Origin: Terriglobia bacterium
GTDB taxonomy: Bacteria; Acidobacteriota; Terriglobia; UBA7540
Length of the DNA: 12,270 nt
Reading direction: 5' to 3'
Assembly: GCA_030040515.1 (NCBI GenBank)
Contig: JASHTO010000441.1
Coordinates: 1-12,270 of the forward strand
This document shows positions 1-8,818 of this stretch, one piece after another (position 1 is the stretch's first letter; each line of letters opens with the position of its first letter). The position numbers were made by a program, and so were the translations under genes. Below the pieces are notes generated by a model. It had not been told where the DNA came from, ran no database searches, and saw only the letters and a program-made list of their open reading frames with translations.

Positions 1-170
1 TATAGCACTTCTGGTAATCAGTGTCCATGAGCAAATAAGAACCTGCCTGAATCTCGGTCATTCCCGGAAACCGGCCGGCGAGGGAGTAGGTGCCCGTGCC
101 GCCACCACTCAAGATTCCTACCGGCATTCCTTCTTTTCGAAGGATTTCGGCATGGCTGCGGAGACGACAC
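1..170 (-). pseudogene. Truncated D-threonine aldolase-like PLP enzyme (3' part runs off the left edge)
   Basis: The minus-strand frame reads R-S-H-A-E-I-L-R-K-E-G, then MPVGILSGGGTGTYSLAGR, then FPGMTEIQAGSYLLMDTDYQ, up to position 1. The SGGGTGTY core (bases 86-109) followed by PG-TE-QAGSY--MDT-Y is the hallmark of the low-specificity D-threonine aldolase/DSD1 family. These are fold-type III PLP enzymes that cleave D-3-hydroxy amino acids. The motif normally sits well past the middle of a protein of about 370 residues, so several hundred bases of 5' coding sequence should precede it. Here the same frame meets a TGA at 209-211, no other frame shows the family's N-terminal half, and the AraC gene already ends at 351. 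I infer a 5'-truncated remnant. The precise point where homology starts (about 160-180) is uncertain, and the metal-binding C-terminus lies outside the window. A frameshifted but longer gene is unlikely given the space. Confidence 0.6.
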
Positions 171-350
171 CATGACGATGTTTGTCGGTTATGGTCAGAT
201 GGTGGAGTTCATCACCAGCTTTGAGTGGTGGAAGGCCAATCCGCACGATGAACTACAGTGCTCCATTTGGCGATTTCATTAGCCGCATCGCGGAATGCGC
301 TGATAAGTTCCATGTAACTCGAGGGAGGGCATTGTACGGGACGACGCGAC

Positions 351-1487
351 CTAGACGTTGATTGCCGCTGCGCTGCGTTGCAGTGTTCCCGCAATGGAGA
401 CTCCCCTCGACGTTGTTGGAGGCCTATGGTCCATCTGCCGGCGATCCGAACTGTCCCTATTCCGGTAGTAGGACCGGTAGGCTGCGGGAGTCATGCCGAC
501 AAGTCTGCGGAATACTGCGCTGAAATAGCTTTGGTCGCAGAAACCGATCTCCTGGCTGATCATCGCCACCGGCTTATCCGTGTTGGCAAGGAACGCCTGA
601 GAACACTCGACCCGATGCTGGTTGAGATACTTGATGAACGACAACCCCGTGGCCCGCTTGAAGAGGCTCATAAAATGCGACTCGCTCATCGCGCAGATGC
701 GGGCTGCCTCCCGTACCTGAATCGCACTCCCAAAATGTTCAGTCAAGTAACGAAAGAGGGGAAGAAGCGAGTCGAGAGCGCGCTGCTGGCGATGGAAAGT
801 CTCCATTTTACCCGCATACCCGGCGTACCGGTTTACGAGGAGGAGCAGAATCATCTTCAGGTAGGTCTTTATCGCCAGGCGTCCCCGCCGCGACACCGGA
901 GGCAACTCGGAACGGATGCGCAGCATGAGTTCCAATACCTCATGGGGAATTCCGGTTTCCGCCGGCACAATATGCGGAAACTTCGGGTCTTGCAGAAGGA
1001 ACGGAGTAAGGTATTCGGCGCTATCGCAGCCGCCATCGCAGCGAATCAGATCGGGCTCGAAGAAGAGCCCGACGACCGTCAATGGTGAGGAAGAACGGCA
1101 CTCCAAGCGGTGGTAGAGCGTACTGCCGATGACGGCCAGGTCTCCCTCCCGGATGGGTAGGAGCCGGTCCTGAATTCGATAATCTGCCGAACCCGCGCAA
1201 CAGTACACAACCTCGAAGTAATCGTGACGGTTCATCCGCACCTTGTGTCGCCCATCTTCCGTCAGGAAGAGGACGTCCACAGGGCAGGAAACATCGAATG
1301 GCCAAACATGAACCCCGTCAGCGCCAATTTGGGGCTCAACAAGGCTGAAAGTACCTTGGCAGGATCTCCTGGGAACATGAACGCGACTCGACGCGGTGCG
1401 TGCCCGCGGGGCCAACCGTCGGCGGGTTTCACCTTCCCGCTTCTGGGTACCAGTACTCAATTCAATATACTTTTTCGGCGCGCGCAT
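351..1487 (-). CDS. AraC-family transcriptional regulator with N-terminal cupin domain
   Basis: This is a DNA-binding regulator of the AraC/XylS type, cytoplasmic and probably sugar- or ligand-responsive. Counting from the longest start (382 residues, ATG at 1499), residues about 55-150 form a cupin-like sensor, with VHVWPFDV and RMNRHDYFEVVY and then G-D-L-A-V-I-G. Residues 245-348 are the double helix-turn-helix. The first helix pair is at 262-283 (VREAARICAMSESHFMSLFK). The second is at 308-340 and carries the family signature I-G-F-C-D-Q-S-Y-F-S-A-V-F-R-R-L-V-G-M-T-P-A-A-Y-R. I prefer the Met at 1487, the fifth codon of the longest frame, because GGAG lies six bases before it, while the ATG at 1499 has no visible ribosome site. 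A still later start is possible, since the first 50 residues are basic and look poorly conserved. The next gene upstream on this strand is the TPR gene, over 700 bases away, so it is probably transcribed alone. Control of the nearby receptor and hydrolase genes is inferred from position only. Confidence 0.88.
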   Translation of the reverse strand: MRAPKKYIELSTGTQKREGETRRRLAPRARTASSRVHVPRRSCQGTFSLVEPQIGADGVHVWPFDVSCPVDVLFLTEDGRHKVRMNRHDYFEVVYCCAGSADYRIQDRLLPIREGDLAVIGSTLYHRLECRSSSPLTVVGLFFEPDLIRCDGGCDSAEYLTPFLLQDPKFPHIVPAETGIPHEVLELMLRIRSELPPVSRRGRLAIKTYLKMILLLLVNRYAGYAGKMETFHRQQRALDSLLPLFRYLTEHFGSAIQVREAARICAMSESHFMSLFKRATGLSFIKYLNQHRVECSQAFLANTDKPVAMISQEIGFCDQSYFSAVFRRLVGMTPAAYRSYYRNRDSSDRRQMDHRPPTTSRGVSIAGTLQRSAAAINV

Positions 1488-1555
1488 GACATACTCCATA
1501 TCATATAAGGAACAAAGAGGTTAAGCGAAATCCTTACACGGTGGTTCGAATTTCC

Positions 1556-1565
1556 GCCCTAGGGC
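1556..1565. promoter_or_regulatory. Short perfect palindrome upstream of the AraC gene
   Basis: GCCCTAGGGC is a perfect 10-base palindrome about 70 bases upstream of the AraC start, next to a TTCGAA palindrome at 1545-1550. It could be an operator or nothing. No clear -35/-10 pair can be assigned, although TATATG/TATGAT-like sequence lies just before the first ATG. This is a weak call, recorded because the spacer has no other structure near the gene. Confidence 0.15.
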
Positions 1566-1581
1566 AAGGGTAGCATTTGCC

Positions 1582-1812
1582 TTACTGTCGATATCCCGCA
1601 GAACGTGCTCGTGCCATCAAGTCCGAGGGAATCGGAGCCCTCATCCGGGAGATTAGCAGACCTGAAAGCTCAAACTCCACGCATTGAAACCGCACGTTAA
1701 ATACTCTTATTACCGCTCTCGCCAGATCGAATTTGAGGGGCGGATTTGACGCAAGATCCTTCGTCCATCCCTCCAGTTGGACTACGTCGATGGGCTCGTC
1801 CCCATCGATCAA
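1582..1812 (-). CDS. Unrecognised short reading frame, possibly the 3' half of a broken gene
   Basis: This is an open frame of 76 codons starting with TTG, whose first bases overlap the TGA of the frame before it (1809-2081). The frame stays open upstream of the TTG to a stop near 1875, reading D-A-S-P-A-L-A-S-L-K-R-E-A-Q-D-L. Translation gives a mixed, protein-like composition (for example KFDLARAVIRVFNVRF) but no motif I recognise, no signal peptide and no membrane segment. There is no ribosome site for the TTG. It may be the continuation of the preceding frame after a frameshift, or non-coding. Nothing in the sequence assigns a function. Confidence 0.18.
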   Translation of the reverse strand: MIDGDEPIDVVQLEGWTKDLASNPPLKFDLARAVIRVFNVRFQCVEFELSGLLISRMRAPIPSDLMARARSAGYRQ

Positions 1813-2081
1813 GTCCTGTGCCTCTCGCTTAAGGCTGGCGAGCGCCGGAGACGCGTCAGGTATAGTTGGATTCTACCACATGCAGATCCTAGGACCCGCG
1901 CATTCATTTCGGACTGGGGCAGCGGAAGATCATAGAGTCTCTTGAAATTGCCTGGCCCAATGGTAGCGTGGACAAGCTCGCCAACGTGCCGATCAATCAG
2001 ATCATCACCGTAAAGGAAGGCGTGGGGTGGGGTCATCCCCAGGAATTTTCCCAAGATCAATTGGAAATAACGTCTATGCAT
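1809..2081 (-). CDS. Unrecognised small hypothetical protein, possibly the 5' half of a broken gene
   Basis: This is a 90-codon frame beginning with ATG, with GAGG five bases upstream (2087-2090), so a translation start is plausible. The protein begins MHRRYFQLILGKFLGMTPP, then HAFLYGDDLIDRHVGELVH and F-K-R-L-Y-D-L-P-L-P. After about residue 68 the composition becomes arginine-rich, while the neighbouring frame looks more protein-like. That would fit a frameshift near 1860-1880 that cut a gene of roughly 165 codons in two. LYGDDLIDRHVGEL faintly recalls the patatin-like phospholipase region LYSGDPLEEYLREL, but the patatin catalytic G-X-S-X-G is absent, so I do not assign that family. It lies 125 bases downstream of the TPR gene in the same orientation. 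Confidence 0.25.
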   Translation of the reverse strand: MHRRYFQLILGKFLGMTPPHAFLYGDDLIDRHVGELVHATIGPGNFKRLYDLPLPQSEMNARVLGSACGRIQLYLTRLRRSPALSERHRT

Positions 2082-2206
2082 CCGGGCCTCGTGCCTAAAA
2101 AAGAAGGATGAACCCTCGCTCTACCCGCGGCAATCCGCTATGAAAACAATACCAGCCAAGACCTAAGGTACCCCGATGGTCGTGGCAAAGAGGGAATATG
2201 CAGAAT

Positions 2207-4915
2207 TCAGTGGCCCGGAGAAGATGTTTCGTCAACCGTAAACAACAAGTTGCCAATGGGGAAGGGGGGGGATTGGGGATCAGGCCCAGTTTGTTGCTTG
2301 ATCCGCTCAACCGTCATCATCTCCGCCCGGGATTTATCCTTTTCGCCCATAGCTCGATAGGTAGCACTAAGTCTTGTGTGGGCCTCCACCATGTCCGGCC
2401 AAATCGCCAAGGCGGCCTGAAGATGCTGGATCGCTGCCGGATAATCTTTGCCGAGATACGCGATCCTTCCCGCCAGTGACTGAATGTAAGGGGCTTTGGG
2501 ATCAAGGGCGAGCGCTTTGTCGATGGCCGCTCGAGCTTCCGCAACGTCCTCAGGATTTGCAGTAATGGTGACCGAGGCCAAATGGTAATAAGCCATCGGT
2601 TGATTGGCCCCGAGAGAAATGGCTGTTTCCAACAGTGGTTTAGCTTCCGTGGGCCTGAGGAGGTTAGAGAGGATGATTCCGTGCAAAAGGTAGGGGAAGA
2701 ACCATTCTGGCCAGCGGGATTCCATCTGTTCCAGCAGAGCCTGGGCCTGCGGATCCTGGCCGAGAATGCCGAAACCAATGGCTTGAGTAATCAATAACTG
2801 CGGATTGTCTGGGAAGATCCGCACCGCTTTCGCCAGAAAATCAAGCATCTGTTGAGCTTGATCATGCTTCGCCAGAAACAAAGCAGCTTGAATGTATAGC
2901 TCCGGGCGCGTGGGTGAGGATTGAATGCCTCGATTCAACGCCTCCGCAGCCTCCTGCGGTTTTCGCAGGGCGTCCAGCAACTCGGCGCGGAGCAGGTAGT
3001 AATCGCCATTCCGCACCTCGGCGGGAGTCTTGTCGAGTTCTTTCAAGGCAGTTTCCGGGCCGGCGTCCGGAAATAAGGCGAGGGCGAGATCCACGCGGCG
3101 TTGGACATTTGAGGGCTCCGCCTCGACCGCCTCGTCTAGAAACTCTTGCGCCGCTTTGTACTGCCCGGCGTGGAGTAAAGCTCTGCCGCACTCGGCGGAA
3201 GCGATCCCATCGGGGGCGGAACTCTTAATCTGGTGGAAAACCTCTAGAGCTTCGGGCACTTTTCCCACCGCCAGCAACTCCTCCCCTAGATGGAATTTCA
3301 ACCGCCAGTCAGTAGGGTTGGCGATTGCGAGACCACGCAACGCAGCCAGACTGGCGGCAGCCTGCGTGGAGGAATCCAAGCTGAGAATGGCCGTAGAAGG
3401 GGGTGAAAGGCTTCCCGCCGTCTCCCCCAGGCTGTTGACTTTGGCCAGAACCTCGCCTGCTGCCGCCTTTTGCCCCACGCGCATCAGGGCATGGCCGTAC
3501 TGCCAAAGGACTTCAGGGTTCCGTGGCGCCAGCGCCGCCGCTTTCATCAAAGCTGGCAAGGCCTCGGAGCTTCGGCCTGCGGCGAGCGAAGCTTCGCCAA
3601 GCTCTTCCCAGGCGCGGAAATTATTGGGTTGTCGGGCCAGGACGAACTTCAAATCCGTCAGGGCGGGTGAAATTTTGCCTTCCTGGCGAAGCAGAATGCC
3701 ACGGGCGAGGTGAGCCGGTACCATCTGCGGGTCGAGTTCCACGGCGCGATTGAAATCAGCCAACGACCGATCCGGTTGCTGCACAGATTCTGCGACGGCC
3801 AGTTCAAAAAAACCGACCGGGTCGCGCGGATGCCTCTCCACATACCAGTTCAAGTCCGGGATTGCCTCCGTCAGCATTCCCGACCGCGCCAGCGCGTAGC
3901 CTCGTTCACGTCGGGCTTGGTCGTCGCCCCGACTCACCTCCAGACAGTGGCCGTAAACGGCTGCCGCGTCAGGATAGAATCCGAGTTTGTCGAGAACGCT
4001 GCCCAGGAATTCGAGGAGGTCGGCGCGGTCGGGGGCCACGCGCTGAGCCTGGTAGAGAAGGCCCAACGCCTGGTCGTCTCGATTCAACTCATCCTTGACG
4101 CGTGCCAACCCCACCAGGCAGTCCACGTCGGTGGGCTGCTGATTGAGTGCGGCCTGAAACGCCTGCCCCGAGCGCTCGTAATCGTGGGCTCCCAGCGCCG
4201 CGAGTCCGAGGTTATAGAGGACCTCGAACTGCCCTGGAGCGGATTGCAGGGCAGCCGAAAAAGCCTGTTCCGCCCGCCCATAATTCTTCCAGCCTGCGAA
4301 AACCATTCCCGCGGAATAGGCGGCGCTCGGGTCGTTCCCCGATTGACGCAGCACCTCCAGGAGCAGCGCCTCGGCGGCGGGGGCCTGCCCCGTCAGCTTA
4401 AGGGCCTGCACCCGCAGCAACTGGACGGTAGGCGTGGTTTGGTCCTCTTTAGGCAATCGGTTCAGGCAGTGCAAAGCCTCCAATCCATTCTTCTGGGTGA
4501 TCGAGATTTGCGCCAGTTGCGAGTTAGCGTTTTCGTCCCCCGGGTTGAGCTCGATCGCCCGGAGGTAGGCTGCACGGGCCTTTTCCAACTGCCCTTGCTC
4601 GAGGTAGTGATTCCCAAAATTGCTGTACAGGGAGGCGGTGTCAGGCGCGAGGGCGAGGGCGCGCCGATGAAACGTCTCGGCTTCCGCATAGCGCTTCTCG
4701 GCGTCGAGAATCACGCCCATTAAGCCCAGAGCGCGAGCGTCGCGGGGGGACTCGGCTAAGTCCGCACGTAGAGTCTGCTCGGCTTCGGCATACTTCTGCT
4801 GGTTGAAATCTCCAACCGCTTGGTTGTAGACACTGGCGGGAATTTGCGCAAGGACAGCAGAGGCCGCGAGGACTAGGCCCGCAATGAGCATTAAAAGGGG
4901 GCACTTTCGGGTCAT
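2207..4915 (-). CDS. Large secreted tetratricopeptide-repeat protein (902 residues)
   Basis: Residues 1-23 are a clear signal peptide (MTRKCPLLMLIAGLVLAAS followed by AVLAQ), so the protein is exported, most likely to the periplasm. Almost all of the rest is built from 34-residue TPR units, about twenty of them. Examples are YAEAEQTLRADLAESPRDAR, YAEAETFHRRALALAPDTAS and LEKARAAYLRAIELNPGDEN, with the usual A at position 8 and P near position 32. No enzymatic domain is visible. The last 30 residues, after KQQTGPDPQSPPFPIGN, are non-repetitive. TPR arrays act as protein-binding scaffolds; the partner is unknown. The gene follows the TonB-dependent receptor by 166 bases with a terminator between them, so it probably has its own promoter. 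The ATG at 4915 has only a weak ribosome site but is the start that gives the signal peptide. Residues about 738-800 resemble the relic at 10803-11012. Confidence 0.93.
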   Translation of the reverse strand: MTRKCPLLMLIAGLVLAASAVLAQIPASVYNQAVGDFNQQKYAEAEQTLRADLAESPRDARALGLMGVILDAEKRYAEAETFHRRALALAPDTASLYSNFGNHYLEQGQLEKARAAYLRAIELNPGDENANSQLAQISITQKNGLEALHCLNRLPKEDQTTPTVQLLRVQALKLTGQAPAAEALLLEVLRQSGNDPSAAYSAGMVFAGWKNYGRAEQAFSAALQSAPGQFEVLYNLGLAALGAHDYERSGQAFQAALNQQPTDVDCLVGLARVKDELNRDDQALGLLYQAQRVAPDRADLLEFLGSVLDKLGFYPDAAAVYGHCLEVSRGDDQARRERGYALARSGMLTEAIPDLNWYVERHPRDPVGFFELAVAESVQQPDRSLADFNRAVELDPQMVPAHLARGILLRQEGKISPALTDLKFVLARQPNNFRAWEELGEASLAAGRSSEALPALMKAAALAPRNPEVLWQYGHALMRVGQKAAAGEVLAKVNSLGETAGSLSPPSTAILSLDSSTQAAASLAALRGLAIANPTDWRLKFHLGEELLAVGKVPEALEVFHQIKSSAPDGIASAECGRALLHAGQYKAAQEFLDEAVEAEPSNVQRRVDLALALFPDAGPETALKELDKTPAEVRNGDYYLLRAELLDALRKPQEAAEALNRGIQSSPTRPELYIQAALFLAKHDQAQQMLDFLAKAVRIFPDNPQLLITQAIGFGILGQDPQAQALLEQMESRWPEWFFPYLLHGIILSNLLRPTEAKPLLETAISLGANQPMAYYHLASVTITANPEDVAEARAAIDKALALDPKAPYIQSLAGRIAYLGKDYPAAIQHLQAALAIWPDMVEAHTRLSATYRAMGEKDKSRAEMMTVERIKQQTGPDPQSPPFPIGNLLFTVDETSSPGH

Positions 4916-4922
4916 GGCTACA

Positions 4923-4930
4923 GCGAACCT
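4923..4930 (-). promoter_or_regulatory. AGGTTCGC octamer upstream of the TPR gene
   Basis: On the coding strand this reads AGGTTCGC, eight bases before the TPR start. The same octamer is the core of both arms of the inverted repeat upstream of the TonB receptor. It could be a shared operator half-site or a coincidence. Its closeness to the ATG would suit a repressor or a translational effect, but there is no further support. Confidence 0.15.
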
Positions 4931-5030
4931 ATCCGCAGTGCTCGATGAACGTCCATCCCTATCTTCTCCGGAGGGAAGCGGCTGTTCACGGCCCTGCGAT
5001 ACAACCGATCACGCACATGCGGCTATAAAT

Positions 5031-5054
5031 CGGGGCCCACTTTCGTGGGCCCCG
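5031..5054 (-). terminator. Rho-independent-like terminator after the TonB-dependent receptor gene
   Basis: A perfect 10-base stem, CGGGGCCCAC with GTGGGCCCCG, encloses a four-base loop (GAAA on the coding strand, a stable tetraloop). It starts 28 bases after the receptor stop codon. On the minus strand it is followed by ATTTATAG, a short T-rich tail that is weaker than a classical U-tract. The outer bases AATC/GATT can pair further if two bases bulge. It separates the receptor from the TPR gene. Confidence 0.75.
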
Positions 5055-5081
5055 CGATTCTCGGAGCATGTTACCGCGGCC

Positions 5082-8000
5082 TTACCAATACAGTTTTAAG
5101 ACTGCCTGTGCCTGTCGCGGAGAGTTGGCCTGACCCGTAATCACCCCGAAGCTTCCAGAATTAACAGTTTGATTCGGTCCCTGGAACTGCGGGTGATTGA
5201 AAGCATTGTAGGTTTCCAAACGGAATTCCACGTGGGCGCCCTCGCGGAGCGACGCTAGCGGGAAATCCTTGAAAATCGATAGGTTTGCATTCGCCTGTCC
5301 TGGTTGACGGCAACTTCCATCCGTGCGCGCCGCTGTGCCGAGTGTAAAGGGAGGTGGAACAATGGCAACTTGTGGATTCGAGAAGTATTGAGTCAATCTG
5401 GTATTCCAAGAACCGCTGGCGCAGGTCAGGGTACCTGTCAGATCTGGCCGTTGCGGCCCATAAGTCGGAAGACTCTCACCACCCTGGAGCGATAAGGCTT
5501 CGGGTCGGCCGTCATTAAAGCGCCAAATGCCATTAGTATGCCAGCCACCAATAAAGGCATTGAGCACCGAATTGGCCTTGCCAGCCAAAGCTTGGCCGCG
5601 CCCGATAGGTAATGCGTACGTGTAAGTGAGCTGTAGCACACTCGGAATGTCAAAACTCGACAAACCTCGCTCGAGAAGAAGATTGTTCGGGTCCTGAAGG
5701 CTATAAATGCCTCCAACCTCGCCTTGAGCCGCCGGCACGGAAGAGTCGTCGATGGATTTCGACCAGACATAAGTCACCAGGACCTGCAGCCCGTGGGAGA
5801 AGCGCTTTTCCATCTTCAACTGAAGGGCATTGTAAATGGAATTGGCCCATGGAGCGCCGTCGCCTGAGAAACCGGTAAACTGCGGGTACGGCAACTGGAG
5901 CTGGTAGGCCGGCACCGTGGAACTCGAAAGCGCGCTGCTCACATTCGTGATAACCCCGGAGAATGGATTCGGGACAAGCGTCTCGAGCGCCGCGATCTGG
6001 GCAGAGCTGTACTTCTCTACCTGCGAGCCAAGGATGTCATAGTTGATTTCTTCATCGAATATAAGATGCGTACCCTTTTTGCCGAGGTAAGTCACATCCA
6101 AGAGAATGGAGGACGGCAACTCTCTCTCGATGCCGAATGTCCAAGTCTGCTCATAGGGCGTCGGGGAATCTATGCGCGGGACGGGCGCGCTTGCCCCGAA
6201 ACCGACCTCATTCAATAACCCCAGAGTGTTGCCGACCGGAAGCTGTGGCCCCCCATTCGGAAACGGATTACTAAATCTTGCAAAGGGCGTTGCGTGATCG
6301 TTCTGATAGCTGGTGAGCCAAGGAGTGACTTGGTTGTAGCCCTGGAATCCAGGAAAAACCGAGGCATTCGCGCCAGTATTGCCGACCTCGTAGTAGATTC
6401 CGTATCCACCCCGAGCCACCCAACCATTACGGGGACTATAGGCAAAGCCCAAGCGCGGTCCAAAGTTATGGCTGTTAGCTAGGTAGTTGCTACGGTCACC
6501 GGGTGTCATGAAGACCTCGCCGCCATAGAGCGTTCCCAAGCTGGGAACCTGGAGCGGGGATACCGCGGTTAGATCGAGCTCGTTCATACGGTTGAAGCGC
6601 TCGGTCTGGGGGAGGTTAATCTCGTTACGGAGACCCATATTCAGGGTGAGCTTCTTGCTGACCTTCCAGTTGTCCTGGACAAATTGGGCGAATTGAAAGC
6701 TCTGCGTTGAAGTGTAATTTGGCACGTCATAGCTGCCCATTTCGCCGGACTCTTGCGGACTGCCCACACCGGTGAGAAAACTCGCTATGGCATCGCCCCC
6801 ACCCGAATACGGGTACTCGGACGTACTGGTGAAATCGTATGTGAACTCTCCGGCGGGATAGCTGGGGAGGACATAGTCCATGCGATGCAACAGGCCGTCG
6901 AATCCAAATTTAAAGCTGTGTTTACCCTTGACCCAACTGAGCGCAGCCCTGAGATCCCAATTGTCCATGCCGCTCGTCCCACAGCAATAGCCGAAAGTCC
7001 CAAGCTGGACACCGCTCCCACCGTATTCCGTGCTTGGCGACGCGTAGCTCGCGAAATTGACACCGGGCATCACGGGCCAGCCGGATATATCCATATATTG
7101 GGGCAGCCCGAGCGTCGCCGATGGGGAAATACTCTTGAACTGGGGCTCGCTGAAAACATCATGCTGCTGGAAGTGTCCCCGCGTGTACCCGAGCGACGCC
7201 GTCAACAGGAGGGTCGGACGAAATGTGTAGGCGTCATTGATGGCTACTAAGTGAGCTGTGGAGTCGTAAGTACCCGTAGTACAGGGATCCGCAGGATCAC
7301 TATTACTGTAACAGGGGAACGGAGGCTGGGAGTTCTTGTCCTGCGAATACTTCACGCTCAATAAATTGTTTTCACTGAAGCGTTGATCGATTTTGATGTC
7401 GAACTGATCGTTGCGCGTACTCGTGAGGGGAGATCCCTGCCAATTCGTGTAAGGGTTGTATGCAGAGGTTCCGACATTCAAATTGGGCAGCGGGATAAAC
7501 TGCGTCCCCAAATATTCGGAGGCAATGGGATCGATCAGGTTCCCAGGTTGCGCCGCAAGCTGATAAGGGGTGCCATTGAGGTTGGGATTGCCGGGACTCT
7601 GGTAGGTCAACATATTATTGTACGGGATAAACCCGGAGCGTATAGGACCACCCATGGCGGCGTTATAGACGCCCGTATAGGGATCCCAGAGCTGTCCGGC
7701 GCCGTTAGGGGCATTGCACATGCCATTGGATCCAAACGTTCCGCCAGCGTAACCGCAAAGTTCACCAAAATTTCCTTCCCGCTCCGCTGCGCTGGGCACG
7801 CCGGATGTCGTGGCATTCAGAGTCGCTTCCCTTGTGCCGTCGTAGTCGAAGAAAAAGAAGGTCTTGTCCTTTCGGATCGGCCCGCCGACCGTGCCGCCAA
7901 AGTTGTTCAGCCGCAGCCCGGGGGTGGGAATGGCAGCCTCATTGTTAAAGAAGTTGTTGGCATCCAGCGCCCGGTTGCGCAAGAAGTCGTAACCCACTCC

Positions 8001-8798
8001 ATGGAACTGATTGCTGCCCGAGCGCGTCACGATGTTGGTGACCGTACTGCCCGTGAAGCCGTACTCCGCGCTGAAGTTCGATTCCTGTACCCCGAATTCT
8101 TCCAGCGAATCAACCGAGGGCACATAGGTGGTCCACATAATGTTGTGAAAAAGAAAGGACGTAGAAACACCGTCAATCAGAAAATCGGAGGTCATGGTGC
8201 GGCTGCCGTTAGTAATGTAATTATTCCCCGAGCAGTTGCCACCAGGTGCGCCGGGACCCGTTACGTCGGCCGGGCAGGTTGTGTCCACTTCCGTCACGCC
8301 CGGCGTCAGGAACGCCAGGTTGGAAAGCGAACGTCCGATGAGGGGGAGGTCCTCCATTTCTTCGCGATTCACAACCACGCCGGTAATGGCATCCTGGGCG
8401 TTCAGCACCGGCGCCTGCCCCGAAACCTCTACGGTCTGATTTGTCGCCCCCACCTGCATCGAAAGGTTCACCGTCACGTTGTGGTTGACTTCAAGGACAA
8501 TGCCACCCTGCGTCTCTTCCTTGAACCCCGTGGCTCGGACGTTAAGCGTGTAATTCCCGGGAGGCACGCTGCGGAACAGATAAACCCCGGTGACGTCGGT
8601 GGCCGCCGTGTAAACAAACCCCTTCTGTACATCCGTAAGTTGGACCCGTGCACTGGGGATGACCGCACCGGATGGGTCGGTAATCACGCCCGTTACCGTA
8701 CCGGTATAGAGCTGAGCCCACAAAGCTGGGGTGAGTACCATCATGAGACATGGGACAGCTATGAGTAGGGTCCTCCACGAAACTTTTGATCCTTTCAT
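5082..8798 (-). CDS. TonB-dependent outer-membrane receptor with carboxypeptidase-regulatory-like N-terminal domain
   Basis: This is a 1238-residue outer-membrane transporter. Residues 1-28 are a signal peptide ending in A-L-W-A. Residues about 33-115 are the carboxypeptidase-regulatory-like beta-sandwich (TGTVTGVITDPSGAVIPSAR, then T-D-V-T-G-V-Y-L-F-R-S-V-P-P-G-N-Y). A plug domain follows at about 140-280, with LPLIGRSLSNLAFLTPGV and NQFHGVGYDFLRNRALDANN. The remainder is beta-barrel, with NNFGGTVGGPIRKDKTFFFF and the terminal SPRQAQAVLKLYW ending on an aromatic residue. This architecture and length are typical of the expanded Acidobacteriota receptor family, thought to import oligosaccharides or other bulky ligands with energy from TonB-ExbBD. 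The ATG is well set: AAGGAGG (8807-8813) lies eight bases before it. No SusD-like lipoprotein gene is next to it. The substrate is unknown; the adjacent glycosidases suggest a glycan. The gene appears intact, with no frameshift or internal stop. Confidence 0.95.
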   Translation of the reverse strand: MKGSKVSWRTLLIAVPCLMMVLTPALWAQLYTGTVTGVITDPSGAVIPSARVQLTDVQKGFVYTAATDVTGVYLFRSVPPGNYTLNVRATGFKEETQGGIVLEVNHNVTVNLSMQVGATNQTVEVSGQAPVLNAQDAITGVVVNREEMEDLPLIGRSLSNLAFLTPGVTEVDTTCPADVTGPGAPGGNCSGNNYITNGSRTMTSDFLIDGVSTSFLFHNIMWTTYVPSVDSLEEFGVQESNFSAEYGFTGSTVTNIVTRSGSNQFHGVGYDFLRNRALDANNFFNNEAAIPTPGLRLNNFGGTVGGPIRKDKTFFFFDYDGTREATLNATTSGVPSAAEREGNFGELCGYAGGTFGSNGMCNAPNGAGQLWDPYTGVYNAAMGGPIRSGFIPYNNMLTYQSPGNPNLNGTPYQLAAQPGNLIDPIASEYLGTQFIPLPNLNVGTSAYNPYTNWQGSPLTSTRNDQFDIKIDQRFSENNLLSVKYSQDKNSQPPFPCYSNSDPADPCTTGTYDSTAHLVAINDAYTFRPTLLLTASLGYTRGHFQQHDVFSEPQFKSISPSATLGLPQYMDISGWPVMPGVNFASYASPSTEYGGSGVQLGTFGYCCGTSGMDNWDLRAALSWVKGKHSFKFGFDGLLHRMDYVLPSYPAGEFTYDFTSTSEYPYSGGGDAIASFLTGVGSPQESGEMGSYDVPNYTSTQSFQFAQFVQDNWKVSKKLTLNMGLRNEINLPQTERFNRMNELDLTAVSPLQVPSLGTLYGGEVFMTPGDRSNYLANSHNFGPRLGFAYSPRNGWVARGGYGIYYEVGNTGANASVFPGFQGYNQVTPWLTSYQNDHATPFARFSNPFPNGGPQLPVGNTLGLLNEVGFGASAPVPRIDSPTPYEQTWTFGIERELPSSILLDVTYLGKKGTHLIFDEEINYDILGSQVEKYSSAQIAALETLVPNPFSGVITNVSSALSSSTVPAYQLQLPYPQFTGFSGDGAPWANSIYNALQLKMEKRFSHGLQVLVTYVWSKSIDDSSVPAAQGEVGGIYSLQDPNNLLLERGLSSFDIPSVLQLTYTYALPIGRGQALAGKANSVLNAFIGGWHTNGIWRFNDGRPEALSLQGGESLPTYGPQRPDLTGTLTCASGSWNTRLTQYFSNPQVAIVPPPFTLGTAARTDGSCRQPGQANANLSIFKDFPLASLREGAHVEFRLETYNAFNHPQFQGPNQTVNSGSFGVITGQANSPRQAQAVLKLYW

Positions 8799-8818
8799 TC
8801 CTTATTCCTCCTTGTGAA

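Noticed and set aside
284..299. Small hairpin CGCAT/ATGCG downstream of the AraC gene
   Set aside because: Only five base pairs, no T-rich tail on the minus strand; not convincing as a terminator.
378..1088. 236-codon plus-strand frame opposite the AraC gene
   Set aside because: The minus strand encodes a clear AraC-family protein here, and the plus-strand product has no recognisable motif.
1541..1570. GGTTCGAAT resembling the T-loop of a tRNA, as a possible tRNA end or attachment site
   Set aside because: The bases after the loop do not give the required C61 or a paired T-stem, and no anticodon arm is found upstream.
3710..4723. 337-codon plus-strand open frame inside the TPR gene
   Set aside because: Antisense shadow of the repeat-rich TPR coding sequence; no ribosome site, no domain.
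7383..8768. 461-codon open frame on the plus strand, antisense to the TonB receptor
   Set aside because: It is fully covered by the receptor gene, lacks recognisable domains and is rich in Arg, His and Gly as expected for a shadow of a GC-rich gene.
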